Assembly (NCBI GenBank): GCA_003353845.1
Contig: PIVT01000023.1
Location: forward strand, 1 to 49,871
DNA: 49,871 nucleotides
Direction: 5' to 3'
From: Pseudomonadota bacterium
GTDB lineage: Bacteria > Myxococcota_A > UBA9160 > JADFDR01
Below, piece after piece: positions 35,976-44,846 of the stretch. Numbering within the stretch: position 1 is the stretch's first letter; every line of letters begins with the position of its first letter. The notes below the pieces were generated by a model that was not told the origin of the DNA, ran no database searches, and worked only from the letters and a program-made list of their open reading frames with translations. The position numbers and the translations under genes were made by a program.

Positions 35976-38645
35976 CTATTGAGTGGGATTGGTTTTTTCA
36001 GCGGATTTTTTCTTTTGCCTCGCCATGGCCGCCTTGATCTCGGTGACAATCTCTCGCGCCGTCTGGTAGCGCTTATCGGGATCCTTCTCCATGCACTTCA
36101 AAATGATCTTGGCCAACAATAGCGGCAGCTTGGGATTTACCGTGCGCGGATCTGGCGTGGGTGTGTGCACATGGTGGTAAGGGACATTGCCTTCCTTGAA
36201 AGGCAACTCGCCCGTGGCCAATTCAAAGAGTGTCACACCCAGAGAATAGATGTCGGTCCGATAATCGACGTTCTTCCCCAAGGTCTGTTCAGGGCTCATG
36301 TAGTAGGGCGTTCCCGCAACCACGGTCGTGTGATTGCGCACCTCCTCAATCACCTTGGCCAAACCAAAGTCCATGATCTTCGCTTGCTTCTCCCCCGTCC
36401 ACATGATGTTGGCCGGTTTGATGTCGCGATGAACAATTTTCTTTTCGTGAGCAAAGGCCAGGGCCTCGCAGACCTGTATCAACACATGACGAGTACCCGC
36501 TGGCGAAATCGCGCCGCGACTGCGCAAAATCTCCTTCAGGGTCGTCCCTTCTACATGTTCCATGGCGATATAGAAACGACCGTCCTGTTCACCGGCGTCA
36601 TACACGGTAACGATGTTCGGGTGATTCAATTGCGCGGCACTCTTGGCCTCGCGCAAAAAGTTTTTGAGAGCCTTGGGATTTTCGCGCAGTTCATTAGGCA
36701 ACACTTTGTAGGCCACCAGGCGATCGAGAACCGTGTCTTCCGATTTAAAAACAATTCCCATACCACCGCGGCCCAACTCACCAACAATCTGATAACGACC
36801 CGATGAATCCGTCACGCTTTCGACGGCCTTGGCTTCTGCCTCCTGCACACGGGTTGACTGTTCCTGGCAGTGTCCGAGGTGTGCCTCGGCATCTTTATAC
36901 TTGTAGTCGCAAGTCAAAACCTTTTCTAACAGCTCTGCTGCGTCTTGGAATCGTGAGTCATCTTCATAGACTAAGCACAAGGAATATTGGAGATGGATGT
37001 TTTCCTTGGAAACCGGTTGATCGCCAACAATCTCTTGGAGCTTCTTGATGGCCAAGGGGAACATCCCTTTGCCTCTAAATAGCTCACCCAGCAGAGATGC
37101 CGCCTCAACGTAGTCGGGACTCTCCGCCTCGACACGTTGCAAAACGGCAATGGCCTCATCGAGTTGCCCGTGCGACTGAAAAGCCTGTCCCACTCGGAGA
37201 AAGTTCCCAGCTCGTTCTAGAAGTTCTACCTCACGCTGCAAGTCACCGAGTTCCGCGTAACACTCGGCTGCTTCGGTAAAGCGTTCAGCCGTTTCATAAT
37301 TCTCGGCAGCACGCTGTCGATCTCCGGCCAAGACGTACATTTCTGCAGCCTGTGCCGCGTCTCCGTTTCGCTCAAAGCAAGCTGCGGATTGTTCAAAGGC
37401 TTCCACTACTCGATACAGTTCGGCTGCAGCGAAAAAATCGCCTGCCTTTTCCAGGTACACAGCAGCTTTCTCATCCTCTCCATTATTGCGATAGTACTCG
37501 CCCAGGATTTCATTCGCGCGATGTTCGTTCCCGATTTGGATGTAGGCATCTGCGGCCTTCACCACATTCCCCGCCGTAAGATAAAGCTCGGCCGCCTGTT
37601 CATGCTCACCGCAACGAGAAGCGATCTCCGCTGCGGCACCATGGCATTTCCCAATCTGTAAGACACGGATGGCATCACTCGCAAAATCCGCCTGCTCATA
37701 GAGCTTGCCCGCCTGCAATACAACTGTGCGAAAAGATTTTACGCGCTGGGGGTCTGTCGCATCAAGGCTGTCCGCCTCTTCGCTGATGACCAACTCAAGG
37801 GTTTCGGCGGCTTTCAACCAATGCTGACAGCGAACATAAGAGTGCGCAGCGTGGCGATATTGCTCAGATTCGTGGTAGGCATTTCCAGCTCGCAAAAAGC
37901 TTCCGGCTTTTTCATAGGTCTCGGCGGCAGTGCTGAGCTTGCCCCCTTTTTCGTAGCATTCAGCGGCCGCCATAAAATCATTTTGATCAAGGAAAATTTT
38001 CCCCGCCTTCTCCCACTCGTCAGCCTGGCCATAATATTTGGCAGCGTCCTCGTGACGACCTTGGATCACGGACATGTCCGCCGCACGCGAATAGTTTTCG
38101 GCTTCGACGAACAACTGGACAGCTCGGTTGCGACAACCGAGCCCGACGACAAACTCCGCGGCTTCGTCAAGTTCCCCCGCATCAACAAATTTCTTCAATT
38201 CCTTGGCGTCGGATTTGCTCAGCGCGGGATCGTTGGACTCCGCGTCCGAATCTTCTTCTCCGTTCTCGCTGCCGGGAGCTTCTTCACACACACGACTTGC
38301 GCGGGGCCAGGCACTGGCCAACAAGACCAGAAAGCCCAAGCCGGGCAACACCCAAGCCGGGGCCGTCCCCATTCCAGGAATACTGCCACCGAGAAGCCCG
38401 AGAACGCCTTCTCCGGTCCAACCTTCACCGCCCAAGGAATCAGCCAGTGAATTCGCCAGTTTCAGCAGCGTGGGATCGAGGCCTTGGAGAAACCCACCCT
38501 CACCTTCAGCCGCCTCAGCGGCCACGTGGACCCATCCCATGCCACCCAAGAGCAACAATAGAAGCCCCAGGCATCCTCCGAGCATGCGAGTAATCAGACG
38601 AATGGCTTTCAAGGTTCCCCTTCTATTCCAACAAGATAGGCGCAT
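35976..38645 (-). CDS. Membrane-anchored TPR-rich Ser/Thr protein kinase
   Basis: 889 residues from the ATG at 38645, which follows GGGG; an upstream TTG at 38663 is possible. Two membrane segments (LGGCLGLLLLLLGGMGW and WVLPGLGFLVLLASAW) flank a short outside loop, leaving the rest cytoplasmic. An acidic stretch and then at least ten short TPR-like repeats (AAECYEKGGKLSTAAETYEKAG and similar) fill residues 150-600. The C-terminus is a complete Hanks-type kinase: GELGRGGMGIVF, VAYKVL (Lys), HRDIKPANIM, DFGLAKV, GTPYYMSPEQ. In most bacterial kinases the kinase domain is N-terminal and sensor modules follow; here the order is reversed. Substrates are unknown. It sits between ruvB and lpxC. Confidence 0.9.
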   Translation of the reverse strand: MRLSCWNRRGTLKAIRLITRMLGGCLGLLLLLLGGMGWVHVAAEAAEGEGGFLQGLDPTLLKLANSLADSLGGEGWTGEGVLGLLGGSIPGMGTAPAWVLPGLGFLVLLASAWPRASRVCEEAPGSENGEEDSDAESNDPALSKSDAKELKKFVDAGELDEAAEFVVGLGCRNRAVQLFVEAENYSRAADMSVIQGRHEDAAKYYGQADEWEKAGKIFLDQNDFMAAAECYEKGGKLSTAAETYEKAGSFLRAGNAYHESEQYRHAAHSYVRCQHWLKAAETLELVISEEADSLDATDPQRVKSFRTVVLQAGKLYEQADFASDAIRVLQIGKCHGAAAEIASRCGEHEQAAELYLTAGNVVKAADAYIQIGNEHRANEILGEYYRNNGEDEKAAVYLEKAGDFFAAAELYRVVEAFEQSAACFERNGDAAQAAEMYVLAGDRQRAAENYETAERFTEAAECYAELGDLQREVELLERAGNFLRVGQAFQSHGQLDEAIAVLQRVEAESPDYVEAASLLGELFRGKGMFPLAIKKLQEIVGDQPVSKENIHLQYSLCLVYEDDSRFQDAAELLEKVLTCDYKYKDAEAHLGHCQEQSTRVQEAEAKAVESVTDSSGRYQIVGELGRGGMGIVFKSEDTVLDRLVAYKVLPNELRENPKALKNFLREAKSAAQLNHPNIVTVYDAGEQDGRFYIAMEHVEGTTLKEILRSRGAISPAGTRHVLIQVCEALAFAHEKKIVHRDIKPANIMWTGEKQAKIMDFGLAKVIEEVRNHTTVVAGTPYYMSPEQTLGKNVDYRTDIYSLGVTLFELATGELPFKEGNVPYHHVHTPTPDPRTVNPKLPLLLAKIILKCMEKDPDKRYQTAREIVTEIKAAMARQKKKSAEKTNPTQ

Positions 38646-38806
38646 AGCACCCCGTCGGAGCAACCCGTATTTCAGGCGTAAAACAACCCCGTGCTCTATA
38701 CCTATCGGCCGAAAGTCGGCGGTATTGAGGGGTGAGCGCAGATATTCATGGGAAGTTTTAGCGGCGAAGAAGGCGTTAAAACTCGACGACGAGAAGCCGT
38801 TGGAAC

Positions 38807-39868
38807 TCAGCGATTGGGGTTGGACGGAATACCGAAATGATCACGTGCTAATTGAGTAGCCACACGGCCTCGCGGGGTGCGATCCAGAAACCCGCGTTGA
38901 ATCAGGAAGGGCTCCACGAGATCTTCCACCGTGCCTTTGTCTTCGCCCAGGGACGCCGCCAATGTCTCCAAGCCGACGGGGCCGCCCTGAAATTTTTGCA
39001 AGATGGCCAGCAGTAATAAACGGTCCAACTTATCGAAGCCAGCCTCATCCACATCCAGGCGCTCGAGGGCAAAGCACGCAGTCTCCTGTGTAACACAGGT
39101 ATCCACACCTCCCTCGACTTGGGCGAAGTCGCGCACGCGACGCAGCAAGCGATTGGCAATGCGCGGTGTCCCTCGAGAACGGCCAGCCACTTCCAAGGCG
39201 GCATCCAGATTGACATCGATCCCAAAGATACCCGCGGCTCGACTCACAATGCGTGAAAGTTCTTCGGCTGAATAATAATCCAAGCGCGCCGAGTACCCGA
39301 AGCGATCGCGCAGCGGGGCGCTGAGCAACCCGGCCCGCGTCGTCGCCCCGATCACCGTAAAACGCGGTAAATCCAGGCGCAAGGAACGCGCTGTGGGACC
39401 CTGTCCGATCAAAAGATCCAGCTTGAAGTCTTCCATGGCCGGATAGAGAATCTCCTCTACCGTGGGGTTCAAGCGATGAATTTCATCGATGAACAGCACA
39501 TCACCCTGCTCTAAATTTGAAAGCAGTGCTGCCAGGTCTCCCGAGCGTTCCAGAATGGGACCACTGGTGACGTGCATGGCCGCACCCATCTCCTGGGAGA
39601 CAATGAAGGCCAGCGCCGTTTTTCCCAAACCCGGGGGGCCAGTAAACAAGAGATGATCAACGGCTTCATTGCGATCCCGTGCCGCCTGAATGAATACCGC
39701 CAGGTTTTCTCGCAAGCGCTCCTGCCCCACGAACTCGGACAAACTCGACGGCCGCAGTTCACTTTCAATGCTGCGATCTTCGGGTTGCTCGACGGGCGCC
39801 AGATCTCCTCGGTCATCGCTGGCCGCGCCGAAGGGAGGATCAAAGGGAGGCTCTAAGGGAAAGGTCAT
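38807..39868 (-). CDS. ruvB: Holliday junction branch-migration ATPase RuvB
   Basis: 353 residues. The AAA+ motor contains Walker [12 protein letters not shown], Walker [11 protein letters not shown], sensor 1 GATTRAGLL and the arginine finger in APLRDRFG. The C-terminal winged helix ([24 protein letters not shown]) is complete. An N-terminal Pro/Asp-rich extension of about 30 residues precedes the usual start region ([14 protein letters not shown]). It works with RuvA on four-way junctions during recombinational repair. Its ATG overlaps the ruvA stop as ATGA, the third gene of yebC-ruvC-ruvA-ruvB. Confidence 0.97.
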   Translation of the reverse strand: MTFPLEPPFDPPFGAASDDRGDLAPVEQPEDRSIESELRPSSLSEFVGQERLRENLAVFIQAARDRNEAVDHLLFTGPPGLGKTALAFIVSQEMGAAMHVTSGPILERSGDLAALLSNLEQGDVLFIDEIHRLNPTVEEILYPAMEDFKLDLLIGQGPTARSLRLDLPRFTVIGATTRAGLLSAPLRDRFGYSARLDYYSAEELSRIVSRAAGIFGIDVNLDAALEVAGRSRGTPRIANRLLRRVRDFAQVEGGVDTCVTQETACFALERLDVDEAGFDKLDRLLLLAILQKFQGGPVGLETLAASLGEDKGTVEDLVEPFLIQRGFLDRTPRGRVATQLARDHFGIPSNPNR

Positions 39869-40485
39869 CGGGCCAAGCTCCGCAAGGAGTAGCGAAGCAA
39901 GGCCTCTACATCGGCCTCTTCACCCAATTCCCGCACCGCACCATCGACGGCGGGCTGCGCTTGCTTGGGCGGATAGCCCAGGTTTTCCAGGGCCGAGAGC
40001 ACTTGCTCTGCCGGACCGGAATGCGCGGCTGGCAACTCCGACGACCCACTGGTGATGGAACTTGGAGCCCGGTCACCAAAGAGCTGTTCGATCCGATCGC
40101 GCAGATCCAACACGATGCGCTGTGCCGTTTTCTTGCCCACACCCGGGATGGCCTGCAAGGCCTTGGCATCTTCACTTCGAATCACCGCCTGCAAGGTTTC
40201 CGGCGCCAATCCCGACAAGATCACCATGGCCAACTTGGGGCCGATGCCACTAACGCGCAGCAACTCCTCAAAAAGTGTGCGCTCGTCCAAGCTTTGGAAT
40301 CCAAACAGTTGGAGAGTGTCTTCACGCGCGTGGGTGTGAATGCGCAGCAGAACCACTTTGCCTTCGTCGGGCAGGTCATAAAATGTCGAAAAGGGAATGG
40401 ACACCTCATAACCTACACCGGCCACGTTGATCACTACGCGGGTTGGTGTTTTATCCTGCAATACACCTTCCAAGGAACCGATCAT
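39865..40485 (-). CDS. ruvA: Holliday junction DNA-binding protein RuvA
   Basis: 206 residues. Domain I begins [28 protein letters not shown]. Helix-hairpin-helix motifs follow ([16 protein letters not shown] and [16 protein letters not shown]), and a flexible linker leads to the C-terminal RuvB-binding domain ([16 protein letters not shown]). It forms the tetramer that holds the junction. The start overlaps the ruvC stop by 4 bp, and the stop overlaps the ruvB start. Confidence 0.97.
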   Translation of the reverse strand: MIGSLEGVLQDKTPTRVVINVAGVGYEVSIPFSTFYDLPDEGKVVLLRIHTHAREDTLQLFGFQSLDERTLFEELLRVSGIGPKLAMVILSGLAPETLQAVIRSEDAKALQAIPGVGKKTAQRIVLDLRDRIEQLFGDRAPSSITSGSSELPAAHSGPAEQVLSALENLGYPPKQAQPAVDGAVRELGEEADVEALLRYSLRSLAR

Positions 40486-41027
40486 CGCATTCGCCTCACC
40501 ACGAGCCCCGAAGCGCCCCCGCTATGTCGACCGCGCGAGCGGCCCGTACGCATGCCAGCCAGTTTAGAACCGTGAGCGTGACAAATGGCAGCTGCCAAGG
40601 CATCGGCGGCATCCTCTCCCGGCAGTTTGTCCAGCTTGAGCAGCAACTGCACCATGCTTTGGACTTCTTTTTTCTCGGCTCGGCCCGACCCCACCACCGC
40701 GGCTTTCACCTGCGTGGGGCTGTACTCAGCCAAGGGAATCCCCTGTGCGGCAATAGAAGCCAAAGCGACTCCACGCGCGTGACCCAACACCAAAGCCGTC
40801 TTGGGATTCATGGCCACAAACGCACGCTCCACCGACGCTGCACCCGGCTGATACTCTTTTAAAATTTTGAGCAGGCCTTCTTGGAGGCTGGCGAGTCGAC
40901 TACCCAAATCCAATCCCGTAGGAGGGCGCAAAATACCATGCACGATGGGGACGAGGACAGATTTCTCCATCTCGACAATTCCGTAACCCATGGCTCTGGA
41001 TCCCGGATCAATCCCTAAAATGCGCAT
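40482..41027 (-). CDS. ruvC: Holliday junction resolvase RuvC
   Basis: 181 residues from the ATG at 41027, chosen because it follows AAGGGGACACC and the protein then starts MRILGIDPGSRAMGYG as in the family. The catalytic acids are visible in GIDPGS, ASVERAFVAMNPKTAL and EDAADALAAAICHA. It cuts the junction held by RuvAB. The C-terminus is Arg/Gly-rich (RTGRSRGRHSGGASG). A 131-bp gap separates it from yebC. Confidence 0.96.
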   Translation of the reverse strand: MRILGIDPGSRAMGYGIVEMEKSVLVPIVHGILRPPTGLDLGSRLASLQEGLLKILKEYQPGAASVERAFVAMNPKTALVLGHARGVALASIAAQGIPLAEYSPTQVKAAVVGSGRAEKKEVQSMVQLLLKLDKLPGEDAADALAAAICHAHGSKLAGMRTGRSRGRHSGGASGLVVRRMR

Positions 41028-41158
41028 GGTGTCCCCTTGCAGCAAACAACGGTGTGTTGAACAACGCCGTACTTGAAAGCGCTGTACTTAAAAACATAAA
41101 CCTTGGGTTTCGACTCGAAAGAAGAGGCTCGCCCCGACTCCCTCACTCCTCACAGAGT

Positions 41159-41905
41159 TTACAGTAATGCGTCCATCTCTTCTTCGGAGATATCAAAATT
41201 TGCGTAGACGTTTTGCACGTCGTCCAAGTCTTCCAACATCTCCATTAGCTTGAGCATGGATCCCGCCGACTTGCCCTCAAGCTTCACCGTCGTGGAAGGC
41301 TCCATACTGACCTCGGCATCTTCCGATGGAAAGCCGGCTCCGGCCAAACCATCGCGCACGCTTTCAAATCCTGCCGAGGTGGTGATCACTTCCAGCGTTC
41401 CGCCTTCTTCCAGCACGTCTTCCGCACCCGCTTCCAGGGCCGCTTCCATCAAGGCTTCTGAATCCACGGTGTTCTCATCGAAACAAAGGACCCCCCTCTT
41501 TTCGAACAGGTAGCCAACGCAGCCATTGGCGCCGAGGTTGCCCCCGAATTTGGTCAAGGCATGCCGGACATCACCAACGGTGCGGTTTTTATTATCTGTC
41601 AGAGCTTCGATATAAACGGCGACCCCCGCGGGGCCATAGCCCTCGTAGACCATCTCCTCGTAGGCATCCCCTGACTCACCGCCCGCGCCCTTTTTTATGG
41701 CCCGCTCAATATTATCCTTGGGCATGTTGGCCCCGCGGGCCTTGTCCACGGCCAAGCGCAGGCGGGGGTTTCCATCGACGTCCGCGCCCCCGGTTCGCAC
41801 TGCGACGACGATCTCGCGGATCAATTTCGTGAATATTTTACTGCGTTTAGCGTCCAACGCGCCTTTTTTGCGCTTGATGGTGGACCACTTGGAGTGCCCG
41901 GACAT
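41159..41905 (-). CDS. yebC: YebC/PmpR-family protein (TACO1 homologue)
   Basis: 248 residues from the ATG at 41905, which follows a near-perfect AAGGAGGT; the open frame upstream is not coding. It begins [15 protein letters not shown] and contains the block [18 protein letters not shown], followed by [19 protein letters not shown] and an acidic C-terminus ([16 protein letters not shown]). Family members act as transcription regulators or help ribosomes through proline-rich stretches; which applies here is unknown. Its position ahead of ruvCAB is the common arrangement in many bacteria. Confidence 0.95.
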   Translation of the reverse strand: MSGHSKWSTIKRKKGALDAKRSKIFTKLIREIVVAVRTGGADVDGNPRLRLAVDKARGANMPKDNIERAIKKGAGGESGDAYEEMVYEGYGPAGVAVYIEALTDNKNRTVGDVRHALTKFGGNLGANGCVGYLFEKRGVLCFDENTVDSEALMEAALEAGAEDVLEEGGTLEVITTSAGFESVRDGLAGAGFPSEDAEVSMEPSTTVKLEGKSAGSMLKLMEMLEDLDDVQNVYANFDISEEEMDALL

Positions 41906-42096
41906 CACTACCTCCTTGTCTGAATGGCTGAATAGCACGGCCGGATACTGCCGGTCAAAGGACGAAGCCTCCCTGAACACAAGGAAAGGCCTCAGGGAAT
42001 CGGCTATTTGGACGATACCCCGATAGAGGCCGGACGTACGTGCGCCCATTGCATGGGGGCTGCGCTCGGTGATTTATGCAGAGGGGAGGGGGCCAG

Positions 42097-44241
42097 ATGG
42101 CCAAAACTACCATCGGAATCGACCTGGGTACCAGTAATAGTTGCGTCGCAATCGCGAGCGAAGGGGAAGAACCCTGCGTCCTCAATAATGCGCGCGACGA
42201 ATCAATCACCCCAAGCGTCGTCTATTTTAAAGAAGATGGCAGCATCGATGTCGGGATGCAGGCCAAAGTCAATGTCATCCACGACCCAGCCAACACGGTC
42301 TACTCGGCCAAGCGCTTGATCGGTCGTTACTTCTTCTCCGACGAAGTCAAAAAAGCCAAGGCCGTGTATTCCTACGGCATCGAAGAAGGCCCTGACCACA
42401 GCGTCCGTATCAAGATCCGCGACGAAGTTTTATCTCTGGCCGAGATCTCCGCCATGGTGCTGCGCGAGATGAAGCAGATTGCAGAAGGCCACGTTGAAGG
42501 TGACATCGAAGGCGCGGTGATTACTGTGCCGGCCTTCTTTAACGACAACCAACGACAAGCCACCCGCGATGCGGGTCAAATCGCTGGCCTCAATGTGCTG
42601 CGGATTTTAAACGAGCCTACTGCAGCCGCCCTGGCCTACGGCTTCGGCAAAGACTTGGATCAACGAGTCGCTGTGTATGACTTGGGTGGTGGTACCTTCG
42701 ATATCTCCATTCTCGAAATCAACAACGATGTGTTTGAAGTACTCGCCACCGCTGGTGACACCTACTTGGGCGGTGACGACTTCGACGATCGCATCATTGA
42801 TTTCCTGGCCGACCGTTTTGTTGCAGAACACAAGATCAACCTGCGCAACGATCCCAACGCCTACGAGCGTTTGAAGCTGCAGTCCGAAGCCATCAAGAAA
42901 GAATTCTCCAAGAACGACGAAGTGACTTACTCCATCATGGATCTGGCTCGGGACGAAGCGGGGCATTCCCTCTCCATTGAGGGAACCATCAACATCAAAG
43001 AGTTCACAGCCCTGGTGATGGACCTGATTCAGCGCACCTTTAAAGTATGCGACGAGGCCATGCAACAGGCGGGTCTCACCAATCGCGATCTCGATGGCAT
43101 CATCTTGGTCGGTGGCCCCACACGCTTGCCCTTGGTTCGTAACTCAGTCCAAGAATACTTTCAGCAAGATCCCAAGGCGGACATCGACCCCGACAAGGTT
43201 GTAGCCGTGGGCGCCGCCATTCACGCGGCCGCCCTTACCTGCGACAATCAAGACACGCACCTGCTCGACGTAACACCCTTGACCCTGCGCATTGGGGTCG
43301 CCGGTGGATTGGCCGAAACGATCATCGAAGCCAATACGCCAATTCCCATCGAGCAAACACGGGCCTTCACCACTTTCCAGGATTACCAAGAGACGGTGAA
43401 ACTGCGCGTCTACCAAGGCGAGTCACGACACGCCGAGGATAACGAGATGCTGGGAGAGTTTGCCTTCTCCGGTTTTGAGACCGGTCGCCGTGGCGAGGTG
43501 CGCATTGACGTCATCTTCTCCATCAACACGGACGGTATCGTCGAAGTGACAGCCATGGACCCGGCCACCGGCGTAAAGGCCTCGACGGAACTCACCTTGT
43601 CTTCGGGTTTGTCCCAAGACGAAATCCAACACATCATGGAAGAGGGGCGTGCCAACGACGTGGTGACCGAGACTGCGATCGGCTCAGTCAATCTGGTCAA
43701 AATGCCCAGCAGTCATGTCCTGGAGGCCACTTCCCAAGCCAACCAGGCGCCGGAAGAACTTCTGCCACTGCCCTCGGCCGATGACCAACTGGAACTGGCC
43801 GAAGATCTGGATCTCGACGACCTTTCGGGCGGCCTGGAGCTCGATACCGCGCCAGCGGGCCCGGATCTCGACGCCGCGCCAGTTGTTGGCCTCGAGGCCG
43901 AGCCAGCGGGTGGCATTGAACTGGACGATTTCGCACCCGACCCGGCCATCGAAGCACTCATCGACGAAAACTCCGTGGACTTCGAAGGCGATCCTGACGA
44001 GGCCTTGGAACTCGAACTCGAAACCGGCCCCTCGTCCAACAATAGGATGGACGCCTCCCTCATCGCTGGCGATGAAGAGGAGCTTGAACTGGAAATCGAT
44101 GAGAGCGATGACGGCTTGGAGTTGGAGCTCGATGATCATGATCAGGACCAAGCCGTAATACAGGAGTCTCGCGACCTCTTGTTCGGCGATGTTGGCGAAG
44201 ATTTGTCTCTCTCAGAGGAAGATGAGGAGAAACCAGAGTAA
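42097..44241 (+). CDS. DnaK-like Hsp70 protein lacking the lid, with acidic tail
   Basis: 714 residues from the ATG at 42097, which follows GGGGAGGGGG. The nucleotide-binding domain is complete: [64 protein letters not shown]. The beta part of the substrate domain follows ([30 protein letters not shown], ITAxD-like [10 protein letters not shown]). After [15 protein letters not shown] the usual helical lid is missing. In its place are about 200 disordered residues with repeated acidic-hydrophobic units ([27 protein letters not shown]). No EEVD-like end is present. It is probably not the main DnaK but a dedicated Hsp70 working with the J-domain protein whose gene follows after 2 bp. Confidence 0.9.
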   Translation: MAKTTIGIDLGTSNSCVAIASEGEEPCVLNNARDESITPSVVYFKEDGSIDVGMQAKVNVIHDPANTVYSAKRLIGRYFFSDEVKKAKAVYSYGIEEGPDHSVRIKIRDEVLSLAEISAMVLREMKQIAEGHVEGDIEGAVITVPAFFNDNQRQATRDAGQIAGLNVLRILNEPTAAALAYGFGKDLDQRVAVYDLGGGTFDISILEINNDVFEVLATAGDTYLGGDDFDDRIIDFLADRFVAEHKINLRNDPNAYERLKLQSEAIKKEFSKNDEVTYSIMDLARDEAGHSLSIEGTINIKEFTALVMDLIQRTFKVCDEAMQQAGLTNRDLDGIILVGGPTRLPLVRNSVQEYFQQDPKADIDPDKVVAVGAAIHAAALTCDNQDTHLLDVTPLTLRIGVAGGLAETIIEANTPIPIEQTRAFTTFQDYQETVKLRVYQGESRHAEDNEMLGEFAFSGFETGRRGEVRIDVIFSINTDGIVEVTAMDPATGVKASTELTLSSGLSQDEIQHIMEEGRANDVVTETAIGSVNLVKMPSSHVLEATSQANQAPEELLPLPSADDQLELAEDLDLDDLSGGLELDTAPAGPDLDAAPVVGLEAEPAGGIELDDFAPDPAIEALIDENSVDFEGDPDEALELELETGPSSNNRMDASLIAGDEEELELEIDESDDGLELELDDHDQDQAVIQESRDLLFGDVGEDLSLSEEDEEKPE

Positions 44242-44243
44242 GG

Positions 44244-44765
44244 ATGGCTCAGCATCTGGAACCGGCAGAAATCAAAGCGTTCTCGCGCATCATCGATGAA
44301 CTCAATTATTACGAGATTCTCGAGGTGAAGCCTGGCGCGGAACGAACGAAAATCCGCGATGCCTTCCATCAAGCGGCGCGCAGATTCCATCCGGACGGTC
44401 ACCGCAACTCGGCGGAAGACCTACATAAACTCATCGATCGCATTTCAAAACGCATCACCGAGGCCTACACCATTTTACGCAACCCCCGACGGCGCCAGGC
44501 CTACGATGAATTGCTCGCCAAGGACACCGAAGAGGTGCGTATTCCACTGGCCGAACTTGAAGCGGCTGCCGAAAAAGCGGCCGACGACGCTCATCAAGGG
44601 ACAACCCCCAATGGTCGCCGCTACTTCAGCATGGCCAATAACTCGGAACAACAGGGCGATATCAAGGGGGCCGTGCGAAATCTTCAGATGGCCCTGACCT
44701 ACGAACGGGACAACGAGCTATTTAAAGAGAAACTAGAAGAGCTGCGCAAGCAACTGACTAGCTGA
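44244..44765 (+). CDS. J-domain co-chaperone with C-terminal TPR-like helices
   Basis: 173 residues. The N-terminal J-domain contains NYYEILEVKPGAERTKIRDAF, the HPD loop (FHPDGHR) needed to stimulate Hsp70, and AYTILRNPRRRQAYDEL. A charged linker leads to a helical end (YFSMANNSEQQGDIKGAV, NLQMALTYE) resembling one or two TPR units. No zinc-finger or substrate domain of true DnaJ is present. The start follows AGTAAGG, 2 bp after the Hsp70 stop, so the two proteins almost certainly act as a pair. Confidence 0.9.
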   Translation: MAQHLEPAEIKAFSRIIDELNYYEILEVKPGAERTKIRDAFHQAARRFHPDGHRNSAEDLHKLIDRISKRITEAYTILRNPRRRQAYDELLAKDTEEVRIPLAELEAAAEKAADDAHQGTTPNGRRYFSMANNSEQQGDIKGAVRNLQMALTYERDNELFKEKLEELRKQLTS

Positions 44766-44846
44766 TCGCAGGTTTTGGACCCGAAACCGTTAACTCAACA
44801 CAACCAATCGCTTGCTGCCGCCCACCGGGATCCGTATTCTGCGCGC

